A stretch of DNA of 64,000 nucleotides, from positions 248,001 to 312,000 of the forward strand of contig CAVQDQ010000004.1 of assembly GCA_963711315.1 (NCBI GenBank), in the 5' to 3' direction. The stretch comes from PALSA-612 sp963711315 (GTDB taxonomy: Bacteria > Actinomycetota > Thermoleophilia > Gaiellales > Gaiellaceae). Every line of letters starts with the position of its first letter. The stretch's first letter is position 1. The notes under the pieces are model-generated. The model made no database searches, was not told the origin of the DNA, and worked only from the letters and a program-made list of their open reading frames with translations. Of this stretch, positions 16,969 to 25,782 are shown piece after piece. Made by a program: the position numbers and the translations under genes.

Positions 16969-18359
16969 ATGGCACTGAAGCATCCAAAGGGCCCCGCGAC
17001 GAGGGGGCACGACCTGACGCCTGCCACCTTCACGCTCGAGCCCAGGCGCATTCCGCGACACGAGTTGCCGGCCGATGAGCTGGCTCCCGACGTCGCCTAC
17101 CAGATGATCCACGACGAGCTGATGCTCGACGGCAACGCGCGTCTCAATCTCGCGACGTTCGTCAGCACGTGGATGGAGCCCCAGGCCGAGCGCCTGATGA
17201 CCGAGTGCTTCGACAAGAACATGATCGACAAGGACGAGTACCCGCAGACGGCCGAGCTCGAGATGCGCTGCGTCAACATCCTCGGCCGGCTCTGGCATGC
17301 GCCTGATGCAGACGAGGCGACGGGTTGCTCCACGACGGGCTCGAGCGAGGCGGCGATGCTGGGCGGGCTCGCCCTCAAGCGGCGCTGGCAGAAGGCGCAA
17401 GCCGCAGCTGGTAAGCCCGGCGACAAGCCCAACCTCGTGATGGGCATCAACGTCCAGGTGTGCTGGGAGAAGTTCGCGAACTACTGGGACGTCGAGATGC
17501 GGCTCGTGCCGATGGAGGGCGATCGCTTCCACCTCTCCGCGGAGGAGGCGGTCAAGCTGTGTGACGAGAACACGATCGGCGTCGTCGCAATCCTCGGCTC
17601 GACGTTCGACGGCTCGTACGAGCCGGTCGCGGAGATCTGCTCAGCGCTCGACGAGCTCCAGGCGAAGACGGGCCTCGACGTCCCGGTCCACGTCGACGGC
17701 GCCTCGGGCGCGTTCGTCGCGCCGTTCGTCGACCCGGAGCTCGAATGGGACTTCCGTCTGACCTCGCGTCGCCTCGATCAACGCATCGGGCCACAAGTAC
17801 GGCCTCGTGTATCCGGGGGTGGGCTGGATCGTGTGGCGTGACGCCGAGGCCCTCCCGGAGGACCTCATCTTCTGGGTCAACTACCTCGGCGACAACATGC
17901 CGACATTCGCGCTCAACTTCTCGCGCCCGGGCGCCCAGGTCGTCGGGCAGTACTACAACTTCCTGCGACTCGGCTTCGACGGCTACCGCAAGGTGCACGG
18001 CTATGCGCGGGACGTAGCCACGGCACTCGCGGCGCGGATCGCCGAGCTCGGCCCATTTCGGCTGCTGACAGAGGGCGACGAGCTTCCCGTCTTCGCGTTC
18101 ACGCTCGACGATGCCGTCGACAACTACACCGTGTTCGACGTCTCCAACGCGCTGCGCGAGCGCGGCTGGCAGGTGCCCGCGTACACGTTCCCGAAGAACA
18201 GAGAGGACCTCGCCGCCCTGCGAGTCGTCGTGAGGCGAGGCTTCACGCACGATCTCGCCGACCTGCTCGTCTCGGACATCGAGCGGCAGCTGCCTAGGCT
18301 CCAGGCCCAGCCCACGCCCGTGCACGACGCGGGCTCCGCGAGCGCGCTTCGCCCACTGA
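16969..18359 (+). pseudogene. gadB: Glutamate decarboxylase, two apparent single-base insertions
   Basis: PLP-dependent decarboxylase converting glutamate to GABA plus CO2 with proton uptake. Frame 1 runs from MALKHPKGPATRGHDLTPAT through CSTTGSSEAAMLGG and VPVHVDGASGAFVAPF to DFRL. One extra A at about 17761 breaks it; dropping it gives PRVASINASGHKYGLVYPG, with the PLP lysine in GHKYG. Frame 2 then runs to LQAQPTPVHDAGSAS. A second extra base near 18346 hides the natural end AFAH-stop at 18357-18359. Everything else is intact and of normal length (about 463 aa), so both indels are probably sequencing errors. Confidence 0.87.
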
Positions 18360-18365
18360 CACGCA

Positions 18366-18391
18366 GCGGGGCGCCGGTGAAGGCGCCCCGC
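18366..18391. terminator. Bidirectional hairpin terminator
   Basis: Arms GCGGGGCGCC and GGCGCCCCGC flank the loop GGTGAA. The hairpin lies between the converging glutamate decarboxylase and CMD-like genes, so it can serve both. Confidence 0.65.
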
Positions 18392-18410
18392 AGTGCGCGA
18401 TCCTGTGCGA

Positions 18411-18737
18411 CTACTCGTCGGGCTCGCTCTCGAGCTCGGCCGTCTCGATCGCGATCGCCAACGCACGGACGATCTTCGTCGTCGCGGAAGCGACGCGCGC
18501 CGTCCCGACGATCGGAGCGACGGCCGTCAGCACACCGCGCACGTCGTCGTCGGTGACGCCGATCTCACTGGCCACGCCGAGATTCATCAGGTACGAGGGC
18601 GGCGGGGCGTCCATCGCCACGAGCGCCGCGATGCGCACGAGCATGAGCGTCTTCTCGTCGAGCGTCGACGTCTCGATCGAGTCTGCTGTCATCTTCGCCA
18701 GCAGATCGAGCACCGGAGTCTCGGTACCGGTTGTCAT
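18411..18737 (-). CDS. Carboxymuconolactone-decarboxylase-like (CMD/AhpD-fold) protein
   Basis: All-helical protein of 108 aa. Key segments are LDEKTLMLVRIAALVAMDAP, PPSYLMNLG and VRGVLTAVAPIVGTARVASA. It has the CMD/AhpD fold pattern but lacks the catalytic CxxC of AhpD, so a peroxidase or disulfide role is unlikely; function unknown. Two close paralogues occur in the window (36843-37178 and the damaged 42185-42524). Confidence 0.75.
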   Translation of the reverse strand: MTTGTETPVLDLLAKMTADSIETSTLDEKTLMLVRIAALVAMDAPPPSYLMNLGVASEIGVTDDDVRGVLTAVAPIVGTARVASATTKIVRALAIAIETAELESEPDE

Positions 18738-18843
18738 AAGTCTCCCTTCGCGTGTATGGCTTTCACCCCGACGCTACCAGCGGAACGGCGCGCCGGCATC
18801 AGTAATGCCGGCGCGCGGAATCGTAGATCTCCGGAAAGAGCGA

Positions 18844-19521
18844 CTACAGCTCGGCAATCGCGTTCCCGATCAGCACCGCGCCGAGCACTATAAAAAGCAC
18901 GATCATGATCGTCGCGTTGTTCGCGGCCATCCACGCCTTGATGCCATCGAGGATTCCCGTCGCCCGATCGCCCATGGCGACATAGATGACGAGGGGCGTG
19001 AGCACCGCCACTGAGGCGATGAGGATGAAGAAGACGAGCGCCACCGTCTCCTGACCGCCGGAGAGGCCGGCCTCGGCGATGGTCGTTGCCGCAGCGATGA
19101 CGAGGGCGAGGTTCTTCGGGTTGGCCGCCGCGAGCACGGCGCCGGCTCCAAGCGCCTTCACGGGGGTGAAGGTGTCGATTCTCGCCATCCACGCCGGCAT
19201 CTCGGTCTCCTCACCGGTTCTCGGCCGATTACGCCATGTGCGGGCGGCGAGGAACAGGAAGCCGACGCCAAGGACGAGCTTGAGGACGGTCACCCACGTT
19301 GCCGGCTCGCCCGAGTCGTCGGTTGCATTGCCCGTCGCGATCACCAGCGTTACGCCGCCCACGATCGCCAGCCCGGCGAGCCAGCCGATCGCGAACGCCG
19401 GCCCGGTTCGCTGCGCGCGCGGCGTTCCCAGCATCAGCACCATGGCGATGATCGGAATGGGCACGATGGCGACGCCGATTGCGAAGGGCAGGATCTGGCC
19501 AATGACACCGCTCAGATCCAT
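18844..19521 (-). CDS. GAP-family membrane protein
   Basis: Six-helix membrane protein of 225 aa. MDLSGVIGQILPFAIGVAIV, PIPIIAMVLMLGTPRAQRTG, then after a charged loop VKALGAGAVLAAANPKNLAL. The ANPKNLAL segment is a hallmark of the GAP/LysE-like group. Third of four same-strand membrane-protein genes (20861 to 18844) with short gaps. Substrate unknown. Confidence 0.82.
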   Translation of the reverse strand: MDLSGVIGQILPFAIGVAIVPIPIIAMVLMLGTPRAQRTGPAFAIGWLAGLAIVGGVTLVIATGNATDDSGEPATWVTVLKLVLGVGFLFLAARTWRNRPRTGEETEMPAWMARIDTFTPVKALGAGAVLAAANPKNLALVIAAATTIAEAGLSGGQETVALVFFILIASVAVLTPLVIYVAMGDRATGILDGIKAWMAANNATIMIVLFIVLGAVLIGNAIAEL

Positions 19522-19542
19522 CCCGTGTCCGGCCGCCTCTTC

Positions 19543-20181
19543 CTAGATCGAGACGGTGGTCGGCAGCGTCGCGAGCCAGATCGCCGTCCCGAGGAAGATG
19601 AGCCAGCCCAGAGCGAGCAGTGCCTCCCGCTGTCGGAGGGATCGGAGCTTCGTCGAGATACCTGCAAAGAACAGCGCCGTCGCGAACAGGACCACAGCGA
19701 GAATATCGTCGTCGGCGCGCTGATTCGACTCGCCGGCCGTATTCGCGTACACCCCCGCGAGGGCGTTCAGGCGCTCGCTCTTCCGCGCCGAGGCGATGTG
19801 GTATTGCGGCATCACGAACGGCGTCAGCGGCGCGTCGGGATTCGTCTTCGGCTCGGTTGCGAGCCAGGCGGCAAAGGCGGGTCGGAACTCCTTGCGAAAG
19901 CGCTTCCGATAGAAGCGCGCGAGCTTTTCGTCGCCGTGGACGTCGGCGTCGACCCACTGGATGAACGTGGCGATGTCGACCTGCGTCTCCTGGCCGGCAT
20001 GTGTCGCAGCCTGCGACGAATGGATTCTGGCAGCCGTCGCTTTGCTGGTGTTTACAGCCTGCTCGCCGCGCCACTGCGTCGACTGGTACGTGCTCCAGGC
20101 CGTGCCGACGGCAGCGACTGCGAGCAGGATCGTTGAGAAGAGTTCGACCCGATGCGTTCGTCGTTGCTCCGCGTCCGTCAC
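19543..20181 (-). CDS. Membrane protein of unknown family, paralogue of 15409-16101
   Basis: 212 aa: one N-terminal helix (VELFSTILLAVAAVGTAWST), a soluble region with RKEFRPAFAAWLATEPKTNP, and two C-terminal helices. Shares the xEFRxAFxAWxATxPxTNPDAP block with 15409-16101. Its start overlaps the stop of the upstream DUF1345-like gene (ATGA), suggesting coupling. No function can be assigned. Confidence 0.78.
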   Translation of the reverse strand: MTDAEQRRTHRVELFSTILLAVAAVGTAWSTYQSTQWRGEQAVNTSKATAARIHSSQAATHAGQETQVDIATFIQWVDADVHGDEKLARFYRKRFRKEFRPAFAAWLATEPKTNPDAPLTPFVMPQYHIASARKSERLNALAGVYANTAGESNQRADDDILAVVLFATALFFAGISTKLRSLRQREALLALGWLIFLGTAIWLATLPTTVSI

Positions 20182-20861
20182 GAGAAGACGTTGACGGCGC
20201 GCGCGATGACGAGGCCTACGACGGCGAGCGCGATAAGAGACTGGAGCGCCATCGTCAGCTTCGCCCAGGGGGCGATCGGCATGACGTCCGTCGGGCTGAA
20301 CGCCGTGCTCGTCGTCACCCCGAGGATGAGGTAGTCCACATACTGCGGCCGCCAGCCCTCAGGAGCCAGTTCGGGGCTCATGTGCTGCGTGAAGGCGAAG
20401 TCGCGATACGGCCGGTCGCCGCGATAGCGCGCGAGCGGCCCACCCGTGTCGAAGTGCCAGTAGAGCAGGCTGAAGACCAGGCAGTTGCCGAGCCAGATCA
20501 GTGCGCCCGAGACGAGGAGCGTAGAAGCCTTGTCGGTGACGTGCGATCCCCGTACAAGGTCGGCGATCAGAATCGAGGTCGCAAGGAGTGCCATCGCGGC
20601 GAGCGCTAGGATGAGCGCCCCGGCCACCCGGCGCAGCCACCGGGCGCGACCCTCGATGTGTGCCGGATCGGCCAGGAGCAGCGCCACGAGCAGCCCTCCC
20701 ATGATCCCTGGCACGAGCCAGCGCGTGCCGAGTGCCGGCCGGTCCGGTACGAACACTCGGAGGACGATCATGAGTGTCAGGTAGAAGCCGACAGCCAGCG
20801 CGAGCGGCCACCGCGGCTCGACGAAGATGCGCTCCCCATCCGTAGCTGCGGGCGTCGTCAC
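20178..20861 (-). CDS. DUF1345-like membrane protein
   Basis: Protein of 227 aa with about five helices. The C-terminal block YVDYLILGVTTSTAFSPTDV followed by MPIAPWAKLTMALQSLIALA is the conserved pore-like segment of the DUF1345 group, which resembles small cation channels (TxxTAFSPTDVxP ahead of a final helix). Function unproven. First gene of the minus-strand run down to 18844. Confidence 0.78.
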   Translation of the reverse strand: MTTPAATDGERIFVEPRWPLALAVGFYLTLMIVLRVFVPDRPALGTRWLVPGIMGGLLVALLLADPAHIEGRARWLRRVAGALILALAAMALLATSILIADLVRGSHVTDKASTLLVSGALIWLGNCLVFSLLYWHFDTGGPLARYRGDRPYRDFAFTQHMSPELAPEGWRPQYVDYLILGVTTSTAFSPTDVMPIAPWAKLTMALQSLIALAVVGLVIARAVNVFS

Positions 20862-20884
20862 AGCACCTACCCTACGTCGGCGGT

Positions 20885-20912
20885 GAGGGGCGGATCGGAT
20901 GATCCGCCCCTC
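20885..20912 (-). terminator. Hairpin terminator of the cyd operon
   Basis: Arms GAGGGGCGGATC and GATCCGCCCCTC with loop GGAT, a 12-bp perfect stem. It follows the last gene of the minus-strand cyd operon (stop at 20934) and precedes the next operon's start at 20861. Confidence 0.7.
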
Positions 20913-20933
20913 GGGTCCGGTCGAGTCCGGCCG

Positions 20934-21362
20934 TCAGCAGTTGATCGAAGAGGCAGTCGACTTCGCAGTCGATTCGAGCTCGTCGGCCGACTGCGTCACG
21001 TCGTTCACCGCGTCTTGCACAGACGCATCGTTCGGGACGTCCTTGACCGCCGACTCGAAGTCGTCCCAGGCGCTGTCGAGGTCGCCGGTGCTCGCATCCT
21101 GTACGTCCTGCGCATCGGTCTTGACCTGGTCCCAGGCGGTCTGGACGGCATCTACGTCGGACTGGAACTCCGACTTCGTCGCCGTGGAGGTGTCGATGTC
21201 GAGCAGGGTCTGGATCGAAGTCTCCAGGGTCGTGAGGCTCCCGCAGAGCGTCGACGCGGCCTCGGACTTCGTCTCATCGTCCTGATTGCTCAGTACGGCC
21301 ACCAGGATGATGAAGCCGACGCCAACGGCGCCGAGTAGCACGAACCACCAGATTCGACTCAT
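20934..21362 (-). CDS. Membrane-anchored acidic helical protein coupled to cydC
   Basis: 142 aa: one N-terminal helix (WWFVLLGAVGVGFIILVAVL) then a 110-residue Asp/Ser/Thr-rich helical domain (DAVQTAWDQVKTDAQDVQDA) ending in INC. Two cysteines remain (CGSL near residue 40 and the last residue). The ATG overlaps the cydC stop (ATGA) and a terminator follows, so it is the last gene of the cyd operon. Its family is unknown; an extracytoplasmic role linked to CydDC or cytochrome bd is possible but only contextual. Confidence 0.72.
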   Translation of the reverse strand: MSRIWWFVLLGAVGVGFIILVAVLSNQDDETKSEAASTLCGSLTTLETSIQTLLDIDTSTATKSEFQSDVDAVQTAWDQVKTDAQDVQDASTGDLDSAWDDFESAVKDVPNDASVQDAVNDVTQSADELESTAKSTASSINC

Positions 21363-23068
21363 GTGAACTCCCTTGTCGACTCGTGAGAGGTACGAGGTCT
21401 GATTCTGTCGTAAGGGCGAGCCGGCGGCGGGGAGAGCGTGACGATCTCGTCGACGAGGGCGAGGCCCTCGGGTCGATGCGTGATCAGGAGCACGGAGCGG
21501 CCGTCGGTAGCACCGATGATGTCTCTGACGAGCTCCTCCGCCGTCTCGGGGTCGAGGTGCGCGGTCGGTTCGTCCAGAAGCAGCACGGGCGCGTCCGCCA
21601 GCAGTGCCCGGGCGAGAACGAGCCGCTGGCGCTGGCCGCCCGAGAGCTGCCTCCCCTCCTCGCCGACGAGCGTGTCGATGCCGTTGGGCAGGGAGGAGAC
21701 CCAGTCGTGGATTCTCGCTCGCCGGAGCGCGTCTTCGAGCTCGGCGTCGGAGGCATCCGGCCGTCCGAGGAGGACGTTCTCGCGAATGGAAGTCGAGAAG
21801 AGGTGTGAGTCCTGGGCGGCGACTGCCACGGCACGTCTCACGTCTTCCTGATTGAGCTCGCGCAGATCGCAGCCGTTTAGCGTGACGCGTCCCTGCTCGG
21901 GATCGAGAAAACGAAGCACGAGATTGACGACCGTTGTCTTGCCAACTCCGCTCTCTCCGACCAGGGCGATCCGCTGTCCCGGCTCGAGCCGAAGGCTGAA
22001 GCCGTGCAGGACGGGATCTTCCTCGGGCGTGTACCGGGCGCTGACGCTCTCGAGCGCGAGCGCGAGCGGTGCTGAGGGTGGAGGTGCTGGTCGAGAGGGG
22101 TCCATGACAGCCGGCTCACGATCCATCAGTGTGAGGAGTCGCTGACCCGCCGCGAGCGTCGCGGAGAAGTCACGCGCCGCCGCCGAGAGTGGCTGAACGG
22201 CTTCGAACGACGCGAGAGCGAGGAGTGCGATCATCGCGATGAGCGTCCTGTCGAGGTTCCCCGCTGCGTGGGCCGAGATCGCGCATGCGAGCACGCCGGC
22301 GACCGTCACGCCGACAACGAGCAACGCGAGACCGTCGCCGACGCCGCCCGCGAAGGCGTCACGGCGAGCCAGGCGTACGAGCTCGCCGTCCGCGGCTCGC
22401 ACACGGTCGATGCTGTCGCCTTCGCGACCGTAGACAGTGAGCTCCGGCGCGGCGTTGAGAACCTCGACGAGCTCGGCCGTCAGCTCGCCTCGAGCTGCAG
22501 CCTGGCGGCCACCGGTCCGTCGCGACAGGGACCACGAGACGGCGGGGACCGCGACGCCGCCGGCCAGGAGGCCCGCGGTGAGGACGAGCGCGGCCCACGG
22601 CACGACCGCTGCAGCAACTCCAACGGCGACGGCCCCGGCAACGAGTGCGACTGCCAGCGGTCCGACGGCGCGCAGATGGAGGTTCTGGAGCGCATCGACG
22701 TCGGCCACCATGCGCGAGAGGAGGTCGCCTTTGCGGTACCCCTCGAGCTGAACGGGGGCCAGGGGCTCTATGCGCTGGTAGAGGCCGAAGCGGGCATTGC
22801 CGAGGACTCGGAAGGCGAGGTCGTGAGAGACGAGGCGCTCGAGGTAGCGAATGAGCGGCCGTGCCAGGGCAAAGAAGCGCACGAGGACGATCACGACGGT
22901 GAGAGAGAGGATCGCGGGTCGCTCTGCGGCTCGGGAGATGAGATAGCCGGCAGTTGCCATCAGTCCCACGCCGAAGAGCACCGTCAGCGCTCCGAGCATG
23001 ATGGAGAGGGCCAGCCGGCCTCGCGATGCGTCCGCCAGCGCCAGCAGCCTGCGCAGTGTCGCGATCAC
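21359..23068 (-). CDS. cydC: Thiol reductant ABC exporter subunit CydC
   Basis: ABC exporter half of 569 aa with fused membrane and ATPase domains; with CydD it exports cysteine/glutathione and is needed for cytochrome bd assembly. Six helices occupy residues 1-310. The ATPase has Walker A GESGVGKTT, signature LSGGQRQRL and Walker B VLLLDEPTAHLD, with a terminal ITHRPEGL H-loop. GTG start at 23068 overlaps the cydD TGA (GTGA). Intact, unlike the genes upstream of it. Confidence 0.92.
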   Translation of the reverse strand: MIATLRRLLALADASRGRLALSIMLGALTVLFGVGLMATAGYLISRAAERPAILSLTVVIVLVRFFALARPLIRYLERLVSHDLAFRVLGNARFGLYQRIEPLAPVQLEGYRKGDLLSRMVADVDALQNLHLRAVGPLAVALVAGAVAVGVAAAVVPWAALVLTAGLLAGGVAVPAVSWSLSRRTGGRQAAARGELTAELVEVLNAAPELTVYGREGDSIDRVRAADGELVRLARRDAFAGGVGDGLALLVVGVTVAGVLACAISAHAAGNLDRTLIAMIALLALASFEAVQPLSAAARDFSATLAAGQRLLTLMDREPAVMDPSRPAPPPSAPLALALESVSARYTPEEDPVLHGFSLRLEPGQRIALVGESGVGKTTVVNLVLRFLDPEQGRVTLNGCDLRELNQEDVRRAVAVAAQDSHLFSTSIRENVLLGRPDASDAELEDALRRARIHDWVSSLPNGIDTLVGEEGRQLSGGQRQRLVLARALLADAPVLLLDEPTAHLDPETAEELVRDIIGATDGRSVLLITHRPEGLALVDEIVTLSPPPARPYDRIRPRTSHESTREFT

Positions 23069-24721
23069 GCCGCCACCTTGCCGGCATCGAGCACGACTAC
23101 ACGATCGGCGGCGTCGACGAGCTCTGACCGGTGGGCTATCAGCAGCACCGTGCGACCTGCCCGCAGCCGTTCGACGGCTTCGCCAATGAGGTCCGCGCTG
23201 GCCGGGTCGAGGTCTGCGGTCGGCTCGTCGAGAATGACGAGTGGAGCGTCCCGAAGGAATGCCCGCGCGAGTGCGACCCGCTGGCGTTCGCCGGTCGAGA
23301 CCGGGCGCCCACCGTCGCCGACGATGGTCTCGTAGCCGTGCGGTAGCGCCTGGATGAAGTCGTGTGCTCCTGCCTGCATCGCCGCCGCTCGGATGCTGTC
23401 GTGCGATGCGAACGGCGCCCCCAGCCGGATGTTTCCCGCAACGGTGTCGCGAAGAAGTGTGGGCTGTTGCGGCACCCATGCCAGATGGCGACGCCAGTCC
23501 GTGGCCTCGCAGGATGCGATGTCGACGCTGCCGATCACGATCCGGCCGTCGGTCGGATCGGCGAGCCGCAGCAGCAGTGCGGCGAGGGTGGACTTTCCCG
23601 ACCCGCTCCTGCCCACGAGTGCGACCATCTCGCCGGGCGCGAGCTCGAGGTCTATCCCGTCGAGGACGCGACCCGGGCGGGCGGGATACGCGAACGAGAC
23701 GTGCTCGAGCCGCACAACATGGTCTCTCGGGGTAGGCGCCGGAAGGTCTCCACGCGGTGCCACCTCCGCAGGCGCATCGAGCAGCGAGAGCATTCTGTCG
23801 GCGACGGCCAGCCCGTCTGCGCTCGAGTGGAACTCGGCGCCCAGCCTGCGTAGCGGGAGGTAGAGCTCAGGCGCGAGGACGAGCACCGTCAGCGCTGCCT
23901 CGAGCCCGAGCCCTCCGTCCACGAGGCGAACGCCGACGGTGACCGCGACGAGCGCAATGCCGAGCGTCGCAGCCAGCTCGAGGACGGAGCCCGAGAGGAA
24001 GCTCACCCGCAGGGTGCCCATGGTCGCCCGGCGGTAGCTCTCGCTCACGTCGACGATGGTCGAAGCCTGAGCGCCGCCGCGGTTGAAGGCACGGAGAGTC
24101 GGCAATCCGCGCACCACGTCGAGGAAGTGCGTCGACAGCAGGCGCAAAGCCCGCCATCGCTCCCGCGTGCGCTGTTCCGTGTAGCGACCGATCAGCCACA
24201 TGAACAGCGGCACGAGCGGCAGCGTCAGCAGCATGATCAGTGCCGACTCGAGGTCGATGCGGCCCACCCACGCGAGGACGAGGACGGGTACGACGCACGC
24301 GAGCACGACCTGTGGCAGGTAGCGCGCAAAGTACGCCTCCAGTGCATCCACGCCCTGGACGGCGGCCGCGGCGATCTCACCTCCCTCGACGCCATCGAGT
24401 GCGGCGGGCTGGGCTAAGAGCCTGCGCTCGACGAGTGCCAGCCGCTAGCTCGGAGAGGACGGCGGACGCGGCGCGGCGGCCGGCGGTCTCGAACCCCCAG
24501 GCGAGGGCGCCCCGACTGGCGAATACGGCGGCTAGCATCACGAGGTTCGTCGTCAGGTCTGGGAGCGCCGCGCCGTGGAATGCTCGAGCGACGATCCGCG
24601 CGAAGAGCGTCGCCTGGAGGAGGATGAGCAGCGCGGTCGCGAGCCCGATCGCGATGTCGGCGCCGAGCAGCAGGCGCGCCGGTCGCGCACGCTGGAGCAG
24701 GCGCGGATCGAGGGCGCGCAC
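23065..24721 (-). pseudogene. cydD: Thiol reductant ABC exporter subunit CydD, one frameshift
   Basis: GTG start at 24721 gives VRALDPRLLQRARPARLLLG and the first helices. At about 24440-24446 one extra base breaks the frame after AASAVLSELA; the continuation LALVERRLLAQPAALDGVEG leads directly into VDALEAYFARYLPQVVLACV. The ATPase domain is complete (GRSGSGKSTL, STGERQRVALARAFL, LVILDEPTADLDP). Removing one base gives about 551 aa, a normal length. The frame upstream of the GTG is continuous with the cydB reading frame. Confidence 0.87.
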
Positions 24722-25782
24722 GGGATTCGGCCGCTGGCGGCTCGTGCCGCGTCTCGCCGCCGGCGCCGGCTCGGCGCCGGCGGCTCCTCGCCCCCGACGC
24801 GTGCGCCGAAAGACGCGGTATGTCCAGGCCTGGTAGAGGAGGACGATCGGCGTGACGAGCAGCGCCACGACGCTCATCACCTTGAGCGTGTAGTGCGCCG
24901 AGGAGGCGTTGTCGACGGTGAGGCTGTTGGCGAAGTCGTTGCTGGAGACCATGACGCGCGGGAAGAGGCTCGTGAAAATCGTCGCCACGACCAGGAAGGC
25001 GCCGGCCGCGTGAGCACGAATGCCCAGCCGCTGCGGGCGAGCCAGACGCAGGCGGGCGCCGAGCAGTGCGACGATCGCGAGCAGTGCGGGCAGCAGGGGC
25101 GGGAAGACGTCCTTGTCGTTGCGGTCGACCGCGACCCAACGGTCCAGATCAGGTAGCCGGCGCCAACGACGGCGGCGGCGATCGAGAGCCGACCCGCGGC
25201 CGCTGCGGCGCGCCGGCACAGCTCGCCGGTCGTGCGCAGCGTGAGGTAGGTCGCGCCGTGGAACGCGAACAGCAGCACGACCGCGACCCCGCCGAGCAGC
25301 GTGTACAGGTTGAAGAGATCCCAGAAGCTTCCGTCGAAGTCGCCGCTCGAGTCGATCGGCACGCCGTAGAGCAGGTTCGAGAACGCGACACCCCAGATCA
25401 GGGCGGCGCCGAGGCTGCCGATCGTGTTCGCCCAGGCCCAGATGCCGAGCCAGCGCGAGCGCTCGTGCCGTTCGCGCCACTCGAACGAAAGCACGCGAAC
25501 AATCAGGAGCGCCAACAGCAGCAGCAGCGCCATGTAGAAGCCGGAGAACATCGTCGCGTACCAGGCCGGGAAGGCCGCGAACATCGAGGCGCCGGCGACC
25601 ACGAGCCAGACCTCGTTGCCGTCCCACACGGGGCCGATCGCGCGGAACATCGTGCTGCGCTCCTCCTCGTTACGAGGCAGGAACGGCAGCAGCAGCCCGA
25701 CGCCAAGGTCGAAGCCCTCGAGCACGAAGTAGCCGCCGAAGAAGAAGGCGACCAGGCAGAACCAGAGTTCTTGGAGGTCGAT
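24722..25782 (-). pseudogene. cydB: Cytochrome bd ubiquinol oxidase subunit II, several frameshifts
   Basis: Subunit II of the cytochrome bd quinol oxidase. It opens with DLQELWFCLVAFFFGGYFVL and EGFDLGVGLLLPFL, then GPVWDGNEVWLVVAGASMFA. A missing base near 25140 breaks the frame between YLIWTV and VAVDRNDKDVFPPLLPALLA. The frame switches again near 25050 and 25010 (VWLARSGWAFVLT is in the other frame) before FPRVMVSSNDFANSLTVDNA. The expected start codon reads ATC rather than ATG, and no stop is seen before cydD. Boundaries are approximate. Confidence 0.75.

Noticed and set aside
15409..17532. 707-aa minus frame covering the amidotransferase and decarboxylase in antisense
   Set aside because: Only the last 230 codons (from 16101) look like protein; the rest is shadow of well-supported plus-strand genes.
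17755..18350. Programmed frameshifting in glutamate decarboxylase
   Set aside because: No slippery heptamer or downstream structure; extra bases are at ordinary positions and similar indels occur in many unrelated genes here.
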